64,000 bases of DNA. Origin: Litoditis marina (taxonomy: Eukaryota > Nematoda > Chromadorea > Rhabditida > Rhabditidae). The stretch is taken from the NCBI GenBank assembly GCA_964036275.1, contig OZ038440.1:2170001-2234000 (forward strand). Direction: 5' to 3'. Positions 29,756 to 42,421 of the stretch are shown here, in pieces. Every line of letters begins with the position of its first letter. The first letter of the stretch is position 1. Both the position numbers and the translations under genes were made by a program. The notes below the pieces were generated by a model. The model did not search any database. It saw only the letters and a list, made by a program, of their open reading frames with translations, and was not told where the DNA came from.

Positions 29756-30411
29756 TTTCGAGTTTCTGGATCTGAGGTTTACGAAATGTGATTCCGAGTT
29801 GATCGTAAAATTTGAAACCAGTGTAGAGGTGAACGTGAATGAGTTTTAGTTTGATCTGCACACTCAGCACTCAGCAGAGCACTCAGCAAAATACAACATC
29901 ACACCAACATGTAACGCTCCACTAAGCTCTTTCTGAGCAATAGATTGACAACTCGAGACTCCGAAAGAATGCACCAGTTATGTATATATGTGTTCACCAC
30001 CTGATATTCAAAACTTAGTCTAGACCCAATCAGTAGCTAGTCGAGTTTTTCTCGCGCATTCTTCCGATTGAATCGTATTCGTGGGAACTCAATCGGAAAC
30101 TGAAAAATGTGTTGTTCTAAGCCAAACTTCGTATTCATGATAAATTGAATGAATTGATTGATACTGTAGATCACCGCGCGAGAACAAGTGCTCGTGGATC
30201 TTCACTCCTCACACAGATCCTCACAGTAAGCCTTAACGTTTCTTTCACTTGTTAATTATTGAATACGTGACACCAAAACATGTTTGTTTCAGCTCTAGCC
30301 ATGCTCATTTTTCTTCCGACGTCCACATTCATTGATATTGATTGTTTTATGATAGGACATACATAGCGGATTAACTCTTTATCAATGTGAAGACATTTAT
30401 CTGCTTGTTCA
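29756..30411. other. spacer without recognised gene
   Basis: Nothing supported beyond a short CACTCAGCA repeat near 29862-29890. Confidence 0.35.
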
Positions 30412-30879
30412 TTATTGCCAGATCCAGCACACGCGTTGGGCGATTTTATTGTGGTAGAAAGCGTTTTGATTCAGAGTGTATCTCCTCTCACGTTCCTCCC
30501 CCGGATAGAAGTTGTCGCCCCCTGAAGTATACCAAATCAATCAATAACCATCATAGCAGTTGGAAAGATAGAAAATATCCTGCTACCAAAATCAATCCTC
30601 ACCAGTTTTGTTGTTTTATATAACTGATGAGCTTGAAACTCAATTATCTGTCGCTGTCGCGTTATTTTTTATCAGTATAGAATAAGATATTCACAAACAT
30701 CTGATGACGTCGAGTTTAGAGTGTAGCGATGCAGAAAAATACTCGTATTGTTGACGAGTACCCACTTATACTGTTTCTCAAATAACATAGAGAAAGTAAC
30801 TCTTAAACTGAGTACGACATGGACTTTGACAGGATTCCTATTTGATTTTCTGTGAACTCAGAGAGTTCCTTGCCAATCG

Positions 30880-31000
30880 GCTAGCCACTCTCTTAGCGGC
30901 CTCCATGAGAGTGTACAGGTAAGAGAGACGCATAACGTCTCGGACTGTCTGCCTTCTCATTGACCTCCATGCTCTCTCGCGTTTGTAGTTTGATATTAGC
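30880..31000. repeat. short foldback-type repeat
   Basis: CTCATGGAGGCC-type ends surround GAGAGACGCATAACGTCTC and GGACTGTCTGCCTTCTCATTG. A relative lies at 54615-54705 (GAGAGCGTGGAGGTCAGAGA ... ACTGTCTGCGGTCTCATTG). Confidence 0.45.
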
Positions 31001-31448
31001 AGTAAATTGAGGCAAATGTTTCTGAGAACCTTAAATCAACATAAACTTCATGTCAGAATTTATTGTCGAAAAAAATTATACTCACTTGTTAATTTCGACC
31101 AGTTCGTGATTGGCTCCTCCACAGTATCCCTTTTTGGAATATTGCAAAACGTGAACGAAAAAACATAAAAAAAGGAAGTTTATTCTGAAAATCTTACCTA
31201 GGTGCACAGTAGAAAGTTTTTTCGACCCCGTAGCCTTTTGGTTGTTCACCGGTGGAGAATTTGCTGAGGGGAGAGAAACGTCCTTCTGTAAGTTAGTGTT
31301 AACAATTTTTCCGGCATACAAAAAAATTTACCGTACATGACGGCACGAAACTGTAGAAACGTACAGTTTGAGTTTTATGTATATTTGATATATTTCGATA
31401 TGCGGCGTTTGATGAATAAGCTTTTTTTTTATCAAAGGCTGGGACATA

Positions 31449-32147
31449 GGGTTGTTAATCAATTCCAAAAATCAAGTCAATTCCAATTCCAATTCTTTTT
31501 CGTTTCATAAAAACCACTCAATTCCAATCCCAATTCTTTTTCCATTCTCGAAAACCACTCAATTCCAATTCCAATTCTTTTGCAATTCTCAAAACCACTC
31601 AATTCCAATTCCAATTCTTTTAGATTTTCAAAAACTGCTCAATTCCAATTCCAATTCTTATCAATTCCTCGAAATCTCAAATTTTCAATTCCAATTCCAT
31701 CGGAATTGATTGGAATTGATTAGAATTGACTGTGTTTCTAACTTCATGTCAGTTTTTTTCTTCGAAAAACGAAGATAAACAATGTTCACTTTGAATCCAT
31801 TGAACAAGAGATATAAGGAACAATGGTAATTTAGTAATGAACAAGGAAAAGCAGCATGGAATTGTAAATAAATTCTGAATAAATTCTGGGAGAAAATCAA
31901 GTCAATTCCAATTCCAATTCCAGTTGTTCTGATATACGAAAGAATTGGAATTGCAATTCCAGAAATTTTTTGACATACAAAAGAATTGGAATTGCAATTC
32001 CAACTAGTTTCGACATACAAAAGAATTGGAATTGTAATTCCAATTCTTTTCGACAGACCAAAAGAATTGGAATTGCAATTCTTTTGGGTGATTATCTCAA
32101 TTCTATCAATTCCAATTCCAATTCCAATTCCAATTCTAACAACCCTA
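31449..32147. repeat. AGGGTTGTTAA-ended element filled with (AATTCC)-type array
   Basis: It begins AGGGTTGTTAATC and ends CTAACAACCCTA, its inverse. The interior is mostly AATTCCAATTCC and its complement, in blocks of changing orientation, with about 150 bp of unrelated sequence in the centre. Same termini as the elements at 47390, 51187 and 57149, whose interiors are different. Confidence 0.7.
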
Positions 32148-32305
32148 CGTGGGACAGTTTGTGCGTATTTAGAAAAATAGAATCAGGATCTTTGAAACTT
32201 TGATGTCTCAGCCGGAATGACTGAACAAAACGTAGCGCGTTCCAAAACATAGAGATGTTTATGTCTCTATCTCTCACTTCTGTAAGTTAATCATGATTGC
32301 CTTAC

Positions 32306-32326
32306 ACTCTCGCTCGCTTTCTCTCT

Positions 32327-32365
<39 letters not shown>

Positions 32366-32380
32366 GCTCTCACTCACTCT
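32306..32380. repeat. TC-rich microsatellite
   Basis: CTCTCTTTCT and (CT)n run; no coding meaning. Confidence 0.9.
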
Positions 32381-32479
32381 AATATGTTTACAACAAGTCG
32401 AGCAAACGATTTCCAAGCCGAGACCGTTTTTCGCGCTATTTCTTGTAATTCTATTGTTTTGCTAATATGTGTTTTTATT

Positions 32480-33455
32480 TTGAGCGGTTACCAACCGCCG
32501 CACTTCGCAAATTGAGAAAGGTCATCGAAAAAGCTCGCTAAACGATGGTCACCAACCGCCACACTTGATGACAGATGAAAGAGAATTTGTATCACTGAAA
32601 CACGACATGATTTTCAGTTTCACAAATACACGTTTCACACACGTTCACTTCATTTTCAAGGTTAGTTTACCAGAAGCAATTGAGTAACGACCCAAAACAC
32701 GTAAACTATAATCACCGCTCACTTTTTTCGATTTTGACAGCGATGCCACGTCAAATAAACCATACAACCATCTTTTCGACCTAAATCTATCAGAAACTAA
32801 GTTACCAGAAGTCAGTTTTTCTTCGCTCATTGGAAATTACAGAGTCAATCAAGAATTGAGGGGAGTTCCAGGATTTGAATTTTGAAGAAGTGAACTACCG
32901 CGATTGAACTATGGCTTTCGCATTTTCCCGTTTTGTTTTTCGAAGTTCGTTTTAGAAGAAATGCATATAAGGCGTTGCCCAGAGAAGTATGGGAGTACAT
33001 CAAGTCCCAAACCTGTTTGTAGTTTGATCAGGTCCTATTCGAGGCATAAGGTGATTTGTTAGAAATGTCTCAACATGCCACCCGGAAATCACACGAAAAA
33101 AAGTGATTTTGTAAACATTTGTTGAACTTGTTGTAGTCTTGTTCCCACTCGTTACCCATTTTCTTTCCACTCGTTACCAATTTTGTTTAGAAAATTGTTT
33201 CTGCTTTGTATACAGGATTCCAATTTTGATTATCCTGCACATAAACGTGTAATTTTTCTCATGTTTTACATTTATTCTATAGATGTGGCAGTGAACTGCT
33301 CAGCAATTAACAAGTGCGGCGGTTGGTGACCATAGTGCGGCGGTTGGTAATCCTGCAATTAACGAGTGCGGCGGTTGGTGACCATAGTGCAGCGGTTGGT
33401 GACCACCAATTAAGAGAGACAACCAAGGGAAACGGTTACCAACAGCCATAGACCC
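32480..33455. repeat. CGGTTGGTGACC repeats in inverted arms
   Basis: The left arm has GGTTACCAACCGCCGCACTT and GGTCACCAACCGCCACACTT (32485-32570). The right arm has four copies of GTGCGGCGGTTGGTGACCAT in the opposite orientation (33314-33410). Probably the ends of one element; the interior shows no ORF. Confidence 0.5.
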
Positions 33456-33811
33456 TGTTGTTGGGTACCTGTCTTGCCTTTTTGCACGTAGTTGGGTTTA
33501 GCTTTGACTCCAGAAGATGAAGTCGATGATTCAATCTCCTCATACAGGGACTTGCCTGAATGGAGTCGAAAATGAATAGATAATATTTCGATTGTTTTTA
33601 AAAATTTTCTTAGAACCTATGATAGATGTGAAAAATTGCAAGATATGAAAAAATGAACACAGGTTCACTAGAAAACAACTAGCCTTGGTTCTTTCATTGA
33701 TCGTTTTTCGTTGGGTCAGAATACTACTCCGACAAGAACGAAACATGGTGAAAAGAAATAATTGATAAACTGTGTACATTTTCTATTCATATTAACTTTT
33801 GCAAATTGTGC

Positions 33812-33885
33812 CAATGGTGAATCGAACCGCGAACCAGTCACTGAGAACCGGGCACCTTCACCCTGCCGCTTCACGCACCATTTTT
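33812..33885 (-). repeat. tRNA-like sequence, no functional tRNA
   Basis: The minus strand contains GGTGCGTGAAGCGGCAGGGT and GGTTCGCGGTTCGATTCACC, A- and B-box-like. The arms do not fold into a convincing cloverleaf by eye. The palindromic-repeat fragment CAGGCTGGGAGTATTAGGCCG follows at 33890-33965. Confidence 0.4.
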
Positions 33886-34556
33886 CTAGTGTATTGAGAC
33901 GTAGGAGAAGAGAAATAGCGTCTGTTTGAGTAAACGCAGGCTGGGAGTATTAGGCCGACCTTCGGGTATGACCGACATCCGAATCTCCCCAGGAATCGGT
34001 TCGAACCAAACTACGATTTTTCAAAAAACATTTGAACAATTTCGGTTTGCCCGATATCTATTTTTTTTGATCTCTGTCTCACGTTGTGCGAGGGTGGCTT
34101 TGACGAGTTCAGGACAGTACTCTTTGATGTTCTTGTACTGCTCCTCGCTGATCGCGTAACCAATTGAACCTAAATGGTCACATCTCGAAATGGATAGATG
34201 AAAACTGGGATATTTATTATTCTTGCCATTTCTCGAAAGATGTGAAAGTATGAAAAACATAATTACTGATGGTGTTGCTGCTGCTAGATGGTACTGAGAT
34301 AGTAATGTGGAATCCTCCCAGAATTTATGGTTTTCCTTTGTATTGCTCACAGGCTCACACCGATCATCGAGTTAAACTCACATTTCTTTCTGCAGGCTTT
34401 GAAAGTGTTTCACCTTTCACATTATTTGTGTAATAGTTTTATTTGGTCACACGTGTCAGTAAAAATATACCTTCACGACTGTATCCACCCAGCCTAGCGT
34501 CCGAAGTTTCATCTTCAAAAATGTATACATGATATATGCTCATGTATTTGTAAGCC

Positions 34557-36241
34557 CTATAATACATTGGGTACATGTCTGTGAGACCGTTTCATGTGAA
34601 AGGATAATATTTTTGATTACTGAACAAACACACCTTAGAGAAGGATCTTCGCATATTTTGACTGTTACGCCAGGCGTAACCATAACGAAACGTGGACTTG
34701 TAATGCCAAATTAGTGAGACCATGTAGAGCAGATAAAAGGAAGAGAAGCAGCAAGAAAACCTTGTTTTTCCACTCGAGTGTTGTTTTCTACAGTCATCAG
34801 TCAATCATGCATTCTGGTCTTTTCGACAATGAAAAGTTCAAACATGTCATCGGTTTCGAAGTTGTGTCATTGATCTCATAGTGTGTTTTCAAACATGTCT
34901 AAAACATAGTGTTCAGAAAAAAACTTGGTCTGTAGTTGGTATGTCCGCGAAAAAAAACGAAACGTATGTCCGTTTTTATTGATACATCGTTAACTGATGG
35001 CATTCTTAGACAGTGACTGTTCAACCATTTGAGTTTAGAAGGTTTGTCGATACCAGGTAAGGATCATAGGGCTTGCTATAAAATTTCTAGACGACATTCG
35101 GTGTTGAGGACGAGAAAATCAAGTAACAGAGTGATTGTGGTTCTTTTCTACTTCACTGACTCTTCCGGCTCGCTCTGTTGTCGAATGCTTTTATCACACG
35201 AACCTCACTCGTTTTCATATAATATAGTTTTTTAGCTGCATCTGGCTGATTTGCTCGCGAGAACCGAATTTTCCAACTGGGGTCTTGTCATCTTGTAATA
35301 CACGTCTTTGACACTCGAGCTTAGAGTATTTTCGGATTGGAAACAGACGATTTCAGTACCGTACGACACATTTATACCACAAACATCACGCGTTCATCCT
35401 ATATCGTTTTTATTGGCTCCTTGTTTCTGATTTGCTCGCAAGAACGTACCGAGTTATAGTGCAGCAGGGGTATTTTTACCGGTTAGTACACGTCTGCGGC
35501 TTATAAAGTTCAGAATATTTTAAAATTGGAAACAAACGGTTCTAGAACCGTAAGTTACGTCGTGATATCTTGTGAGACGGCTACGGATAGGTGGGTATGA
35601 ATGGTCGACGGTAATATATTCGTATCATCAACGTTAGTTCACATTTCACATGCACAGTTGAAGAGTGCTCGCTTTACTTTGATCTTGTTTCTGTTTTACA
35701 ATTCTAATATTCGCGCAAATGAGATGATGATCGGTGGCATTTGCAAATCTGTTTACAACGCCCACGTTCCGCTCATTCATTGTTCAACAAGGCACGAAGA
35801 AGTCAAATTGGTTGAACGTGCATCCACATGTGCGCTTTTCGTACACAAATGAAAGGAGTTGCACGATTGGTAGTTAGTTGTTGCAAGCCAGTGAAAACAT
35901 ACTTGTCCGCGGTTGTATCTTATGTTGTAGCCGAATGTTCCTATTGCATTTTCTCGATAGGCGTTTTATTCAGTTAGCGTCGTCCTCCTACGATTGAAAT
36001 AATATTTTTGCATTAACATGTTTCAACATTATTGACGTCAGAGAGGCAAACACTATATTATACATGTGACTCTGCAGTTGACTAACAGTATAGCATGTCA
36101 TTGAACAATTCAGTCGTTATAGGGTATGACAGCGTTTTGTGTTATTTTTGCATTTTTCGTTGATTGGGAACTCAAAGAAACAGCAAGTCAGAGAGAAAAT
36201 CATAGAAACTTTGTTTTCCAATGAAAATCACATAGTTGTGC
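34557..36241. repeat. spacer between copies C and B with a diverged ~175-bp direct repeat
   Basis: 35195-35355 and 35375-35535 share the order CGTTTTCAT..TATA..TTTTTA, TGATTTGCTCGC.AGAAC, TACACGTCT and GGAAACA.ACG. No exon of copy C's missing 5' part could be found here. Confidence 0.4.
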
Positions 36242-39200
36242 TCATTTGAATCTCCAGATCCAGCAGACGCGTTGACTGATTTCGTTTCGGTAGAACATGT
36301 TGTTCTTCAGGACACCGTGCTGCTCTCCGGAGGATCTCGGATAGAAATTGTCGCCCGCTGGAAACATTGAATCAATCAATACGCATTATGAAATACTATG
36401 TATGGTAGAATGTGATGTAGAATGTCACACATTGTACAATGAGAAGTCTGAGCAAATACGTGGTAATTTTATTTTTCCTTCTGTTATTGTAGTTTCAGGT
36501 ATCTTGGTTATTTGCATCGAGTACAAAATTTTCAGTATGATACTTATTAGGATTTTCGGTGATTTATACCACCAATTATTGTTTAAGTCGACATTATACT
36601 TTGCTGGAAGGGAATTGACGGGGTTTGAAGCCGCGGCAAATCTATTTTTCAATATCAATCCTGATCTAAGGAACTAATACTTCTCTGAATCGTAATCACA
36701 TGAACTGGCGCAAATTTTTCTGCGTGGTATGGTTGCAATGAGTGTGTTTAGCACTTACAACACTCAGTTCAAATTCTGACACCAGCTTTTGAGAATAATG
36801 TTTTCCATTCCTAAAACGACTTCGATATACTATATACTCCATTGCAGCTTTTCAGGGATGGAGAGTACGGTGACTACACGACTGAGTTGATGAGGAACTC
36901 ATACTAATAAGTTGTGTGACTGACTTCCAACTTTGCTTCTTATTTCAACCATTTCGAGGTTGGCGCCTCCACAATATCCTTTTCTGAAAACATAGGTGTC
37001 TATTTTACGAAACCAGAGTTTACTTCTTTTTTACTACAACAGTCATTATAGAAGGAATTGAAGTTTTTGCAAATGAATCTTCACATTTGATCAACGACAC
37101 AAAATAACTTAACTTCACGGTTTCATATTTTGAGTTTTACTTTACATAAACACAATATTCGACTCTCGTGATACATATGTGATTTATCGCAACTTGGAGT
37201 CTTATATGCGTCTAGCTCGCACCTAAATACGTTTGTGGAAAAAAAAGTTAAGTTCAAGTTAACTTTAACTTTACATTCAAATTTTTAATGTTGTTACTCG
37301 ACTTTTCTCTTACCTGGGTGCACAGTAGAAAGTCTGCTTGACAGCATATCCTCTTGGTGGCGCACCAGTGGAAAATTTGCTCAAAGGTGGGTACGACTTC
37401 TCTATAAATAATTGTTGACAACTCTTTGGAGGTGAAAAGAAAAATTCAGCTCTTTCTGTGTATTCTTGTGTTGTTGTGTTGTGTTGTTTTCTGAACACAT
37501 TAGAAGACGAATTTCACCTGATTTTCATGTATCATTTTTTAATATGCGAATGTAGATCGTCATTTTCAGTGAGAATGAAACAATGTTCCGTTTCAACGCA
37601 GTTCATGCAGCCTTCTTGAAACTTTCTTTATTCAAAAAACGTTTGGTAACTCACTTTGTGCGAGGGTGGCTTTGACGAGTTCAGGACAGTGCTCCTTGAT
37701 CTTCGCGTACGTTTTCTGGTTAACCACGTACCCGAACAAGCCTGAAAAATTGTTGTCAGTGCATTGTATAGAAAAATCAGGATATTTTGACGGGCGCGCA
37801 CTAGTGACGGGTTGATTGCGTCTACTGTTGATCAATTGCAGAGTCACGTGAAACATGTTAAACACAGCAGAACTGGGAAACGTGCATGACAAAGTGCACC
37901 ATTCCTTATTAGAATGATAACTTCACGTCACTATTTAACGCATTTCTAGTGTAGTCGCCGCCCAGGGCTGGTCACTAGCGAACCGATGCCGGGAAAAGAA
38001 GCTTGTTGACCAGATCTTCTTCTACAAATTTTGTTCGCTCGCTAGGTGCGAGGCTTAAAATAAGCCAATTTTAGGCATCTCTAATTAGTCACGGTACCAA
38101 AACTTGCCCAGCTGTCCTGAGACACAGTTCCCACCGTGGTAGCCTAGACGCTACACAATTGCGTATTTTCATTCGTTAGCCGAATGATACTTTTTGTACA
38201 CAGGTGATTACCACCCATGAACGTGCGAAAAGGTAGATTTTTGTGCAGATGGCATGCTGAATGACTTAGTTGTAAGTAATTTCACGTCAGGTCGAGTACC
38301 AGTATCAAAACTGTTTCGGCGGCCCGAGTACCTTCTGATCTGTAACCTCTCACGGTGTCGCCCCAGTTAAAGTTTCCAAATCTGTAGATATGATAAATCC
38401 CTGCATAGTTGTAAGCCCTGGAATGTAGATTGAGTACGGTATGGAAAGGCGTACTGCCCCTCCGGTTTGAGCGGACCCGTGGTACAATCACCCCACCCCT
38501 ACTTTTCAAACTTATGTTACGCAAAACGTGTGTTTATTTGTTTACTTCCCACATCTGTCACATGGACTGGTTTTTCGGTTCTGCCACCAAACAAATAGTT
38601 TGTTTGTCATATCTGTTAGGTTGTTCTTGACTTATAGAACTCAGAAGAATGACTGAAAGTAGTGTACTTCAGTGAGAGAAGTATACTACTACTGAGTTTT
38701 TGCTCCATAAAAGTGCAGTCCAACTTACGAGTTTATTCTGTTGCCTGCTCCTTTGATGATCATTGTCTTCAACTCTCCTCCGGTGGGTGGTTTGACTGAA
38801 ACGAATTGTGTATTACACACATTGTGTTACCCGCACCTGTAACCTTTGACACAATGGTATTGAAACTTCCCGGCAGCTTGAATACGTTGAAAAGTTGGTC
38901 TGTATGTTACATTGTGTCTATATCCGTAGTACTACCAAGAGCAGAATGGAATATTTTTTAAAAGTCTGTGTGGTCATTTAGAACAGCTATCTTTCGACAA
39001 CGCTCTGTGGTGGGTGACACAAATAAGTGAAGCAGGATACACAAATGGAAAAATGGGAATACGAGATGTTGCCTCTACATTAATGTGTGTATAGTGCTCA
39101 CACACTCATCCGTACCATCCATATGCTGATGACCAATAGAAAATAGGAGGAAGACGCTAATGTTCTCGGCACTGGGCCAAAGTCTGAGTGCGGGGGATCA

Positions 39201-39413
39201 GAACCAAAACTACGAATTAATAATCTCTGTGGATTCATAAGTAATTATCGGAACTGATATTTTCACACAGCGTGGTTTTTCTCATGAAGGTGAATTAGTC
39301 TTTGTAACGCTAGAAAAACCTTCAAGAAAACATACCGGTCGTTGTTGGCGCCTTTGTGGTTGGCGCTTCTGTGGTTGGTGCCTTGGTTGTTGGTGCTTTT
39401 GTTGTTGTGGGTT

Positions 39414-39446
<33 letters not shown>

Positions 39447-40235
39447 TCGATGCTTCTGTTGGTGACACCTTGGTGATTGTTGCTTTTGTTGTTGTTGGTT
39501 TTGTTGTTTTCGGTGCTTCTGTTGTTGGCGCCTTGGTGGCTGGCACTTTTTTCGTTGTTGTTGTTGTTGTTGTTGTGGTGGTTGTTTTTGTTGTTTTCGG
39601 TGTTTCTGTGGTTGGTGCTTTTGTTGTTGTTGTGGTTTTTGTTGTTGGCGCTTCTGTTGTTGTTGTTTGTGTTGTTGTTGAAGCCTTGGTTGTTGGCGCT
39701 TTTGTGGTGGGCGCCTTGGTTGTTGTTGTTACTGCATCCTCAGCGAACGCGACAAGGAACAATCCAAGAACAATGTACCACTGAAAACAGAAGGATGTCA
39801 TATGGTTGTAGTTTTCCCGAGAAAGACCGCATCACAGGGCTTGATTGATTGAGCCCTGCGTGGCGAGCGGTCGTTTATTAATGCCAACACACGAGAGAGT
39901 GTGTAGATCAAAGAGACGCAGATGAGCTCACCGCTCGCCGAACCCCTCTCCTTGACCATACGCTGTTCACAACGGTTGGAAAAAACCTATATGAGAGCTT
40001 GAATGTGTCAAAATACTGCTTTTGATGAAAATTCTCGCAAGATGAATTAAAAGTTTTTTTGGAATGTGTTGTGCTAGAAGCCGTAATGAACTGGAATGCA
40101 GCTACCTAGGCTGAAAATACTTGTATAGGGAGCATTGCAGAAGCACTCTGTTTAAAAATCAGAAGCCGTTGAAATGTTTCGTACTAGCGAGATATTACGA
40201 AATAATAATAAAAAGCTCACCGAGACAGGCGACAT
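36242..40235 (-). CDS. secreted tandem-family protein, copy B (complete, mucin-like spacer)
   Basis: Eight exons: 40221-40235, 39336-39780, 38729-38795, 38332-38417, 37655-37741, 37314-37401, 36925-36983 and 36242-36357. They total 963 nt in phase, 320 residues. MSPVS joins WYIVLGLFLVAFAE to form a signal peptide. Exon 2 then encodes about 130 residues of Thr/Lys/Ala/Pro repeats (TTKAPTTKAPTT), likely O-glycosylated. The C-terminal domain has ELKTMIIKGAGNRIN, YHIYRFGNF, GYRSEG, EHCPELVKATLAQ, TFYCAPRKGYCGGAN and GDNFYP ... RVCWIW. The donor of exon 7 is GTCAGT, weak but giving the same exon length as copy D. Function unknown; likely a secreted epithelial protein. Confidence 0.8.
37823..37934 (+). 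mobile_element. ~110-120-bp MITE, CACGTGAAACATGTTAAACACAGC family
   Basis: Consensus starts ACTGTTAGTCAATTGCACAG, continues CACGTGAAACATG and AACACAGCAGA, and ends TTAGAATGCTAACTT then ACGTGACTAT. Other copies: 41016-41127 (minus), 43199-43308 (plus), 43636-43742 (plus), 47923-48010 (plus, truncated) and 56687-56802 (minus). It lies in an intron of copy B. Confidence 0.65.
39850..39990. repeat. interspersed repeat with TGTGTAGATCAAAGA core
   Basis: GGCGAGCGGTCG, GAGTGTGTAGATCAAAGAGACGCAGAT and CGCTCGCCG blocks recur, inverted, at 44825-44975 and 57235-57400 (CTGCGTATCATTGATCTAC). In this copy it lies between exons 1 and 2 of copy B. Confidence 0.5.
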
Positions 40236-40265
40236 TCTTCTCGTAAATTTCAAATTGCTATTCAG

Positions 40266-40325
40266 CTTATATATCCGAAAATTTTATGGAGGTTATCATT
40301 TATCGTGAGATAAACCATAATTTTA
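40266..40325 (-). promoter_or_regulatory. promoter of copy B: TATA box and GATA cluster
   Basis: Minus strand: TTATCTCACGATAAATGATAA (three GATA cores, 40297-40317), then ATTTTCGGATATATAAGC about 35 bases before the start codon. Shared with copy A and the relic at 57950. Confidence 0.55.
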
Positions 40326-40521
40326 ATGGAATATTCTCGAACATGCATTCGTCTGCATCTGCTACTTTGAATAATATAATATAAAATCTATAAATTCGTG
40401 TCAATCGTTGAAAATATCAGAGCCAGTTGCAAATCGTATACATAGTTTTAGACAAATTGTGTATATCAATTTTCACAGGTTGTCAACGGAATTGCTTGAT
40501 TTGTTGACCTGTGTATCACAT

Positions 40522-40923
40522 ATTATGGAAATATGTGCTCAGTGAAAGGTGCCACTCAAAATCGTTTCGACCCTGATTCAAGACGATTTTGGTGTTGTTC
40601 TCAGGAGAAGGGTCATCATCAGTTGAACGCCTCTGTGAACGAAACGTCTTCTGACGAAGGATGAGTAAGAATGGCATTGGTTTCACTTCACTGCACATTC
40701 AAGCTCGAGGGCTGTTATACGTGTCACCTCACCAAGAAAACTGGTGAAAGGCAGCTGGGGCGAATTCGCCAGACCAACTCTGGGGAAACACGCTCTAGGT
40801 TATATTATTGTTATATTTATTTATAACAAAAATATTTGTTGTCATAAAGACTTTTTGGATGTTATTATGGAAATATGTGCTCAGTGAAAGGTGCTACTCA
40901 AAATCGTTCTCACCCTGAGTCAT
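40522..40923. repeat. 60-bp direct repeat flanking a 340-bp segment
   Basis: TATTATGGAAATATGTGCTC followed by AGTGAAAGGTG.CACTCAAAA occurs at about 40522-40583 and again at 40862-40923. The arrangement could be a duplicated segment. No gene is evident upstream of copy B's promoter to about 41000. Confidence 0.5.
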
Positions 40924-41015
40924 CACTGCACAACTGGAAAATATAACTTAAAAGCCGGCATATATCGGTTCAGCCTGCCGCTACCTGAAGGATCACTTCA
41001 CTAGAAGTACATTGG

Positions 41016-41127
41016 ATAGTCACGTGAAGTTAGCATTCTGATGAGGCATCGTGCACTCTGTCATTGCACGTGTCTGAGTTTTGCTGTGCGTAACATGTTT
41101 AACGTGACGGTGCAATTGACTAACAGT
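41016..41127 (-). mobile_element. MITE, CACGTGAAACATG family
   Basis: Minus-strand copy of the family at 37823; on the plus strand it begins ATAGTCACGTGAAGTTAGCA and ends CAATTGACTAACAGT. Confidence 0.65.
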
Positions 41128-42421
41128 AAAACGTATTGCAGCACCAGTCTATGTGACGTATCTCTGGGTAGTCTGATGATTCCGATGCCCCTTCTACCCA
41201 CATTTGGATGTTACACCGCCAGACTTCTGAACTATTTCCAGATCAGCACATATTATCAGATTGCCCTCGTGCAATTCAACTTTAGTGGTGAAAGAATGTA
41301 GAGATATACTCAGGTTGTTGAGAAGTAGATTACTCTTTCTGCTGATGAGATTTAGTTAATATTTTGCCTTAAGTTCGTTGGAACACATTTGTACTGTTTA
41401 ATCAACTTCATTTCCACTGAGACCTACAGTACATATCCGAATGTTCCTACGACTATACTATGATGCTAACCTCAACGATGTTGTAAGAACTTCTGAATAA
41501 CGTTGATAATAGTGAATCATACTCAAATCACAAAACAGTTATTTTTTTCCGATATGAGTTATGTTTTCGAAACAGACTGAAATATTGGCTTCATACTGTA
41601 GGAGTCTCAGTAGAAGTGATGTCCACTATACCTAAACGCCCCAACTTTCTAGGAAGCGCTATTGTTGCATTGCAATGTTTCCATTATATTATTCTGCCCA
41701 GCAACAGTAGAATGCTCATGAAAGAAAGTGTATTTCTTGCATTCTATCTGATTGGAGGATATTGTGGGGCGGCTCATAACAGAAGGAACATTGGAGAAGT
41801 TGGCGAGGGTAAGTGTAAATAGGATGTGACCAAATTTTGTTGTAGTTTGATCTCAACACACGCCATTGTTCACCGATATCGACCGAAAATCAACTGGATC
41901 AGACTACAATCACAGCGAGATAGGGCGAGATACACCGTATATGCTTGCATTGGAAATACCAACCCTATTTTCCTTTACGCAAGGATGGCAGAATGTGTTC
42001 ATTCCGATATTGTTGCGTTTGTAGTTTGATCTCGTTGCATTTCAGTCGGGATATGAGATTTGTGCGGTATGTGAAGTTCAAACCGAAACACTCATTCATT
42101 GTCCCTCTCCCCTATACCTCGCCAGACTCATTCTTAGCTGTCTACAGTATGCGCGTAAATTTTGATCTGAGTGCATTACTCCGTCAGCTGCAACTAGATA
42201 CAGCATCTTATCCAATTTACAATATGAATTATGGACGCAGCTAAAGCAAGAAGAAATAATAACTCTATGGGCATATTTTCAATTTCTGCCTAATTTTGGA
42301 CGCGATTCGAAAGTTCGGTCACTTCTGGTGATCATTCTAGACATGTTTTTCATGGTTCGAGCTAGAGAATTCAAAACAGTTTTTTTTTGAAATTTTCAAT
42401 ACGGTCCGCAATTACAGGAAT

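Larger units (their letters stand above)
30412..34556 (-). pseudogene. secreted tandem-family protein, copy C (5' part missing, exon 7 damaged)
   Basis: Recognisable exons are 34471-34556 (YHVYIFEDETSDARLGGYSR), 34083-34169 (EYCPELVKATLAQ), 31198-31285 (SPLSKFSTGEQPKGYGVEK) and 30412-30521 (GDNFYPGEERERR ... CWIWQ stop). Exon lengths 86, 87 and 88 match copies A, B and D. No signal-peptide or Thr-rich exon is found upstream. Exon 7 (about 31085-31127, GYCGGANHELVEI) lacks the usual CAG acceptor and uses a differently phased donor, so its normal frame cannot join exon 8. The 2.8-kb intron is full of repeats. A pseudogene is most likely; an alternatively phased product is possible. Confidence 0.65.

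Noticed and set aside
33470..33545. Minus-strand frame LYEEIESSTSSSGVKAKP as a possible exon
   Set aside because: The acceptor is poor (GGCAAG), no donor or partner exons are found, and it lies inside an intron of copy C.
39356..39848. Plus-strand Val- and Leu-rich frames opposite the Thr-rich exon of copy B
   Set aside because: They are antisense shadows of the ACC/ACA-rich exon, which has the signal peptide, splice sites and family context.
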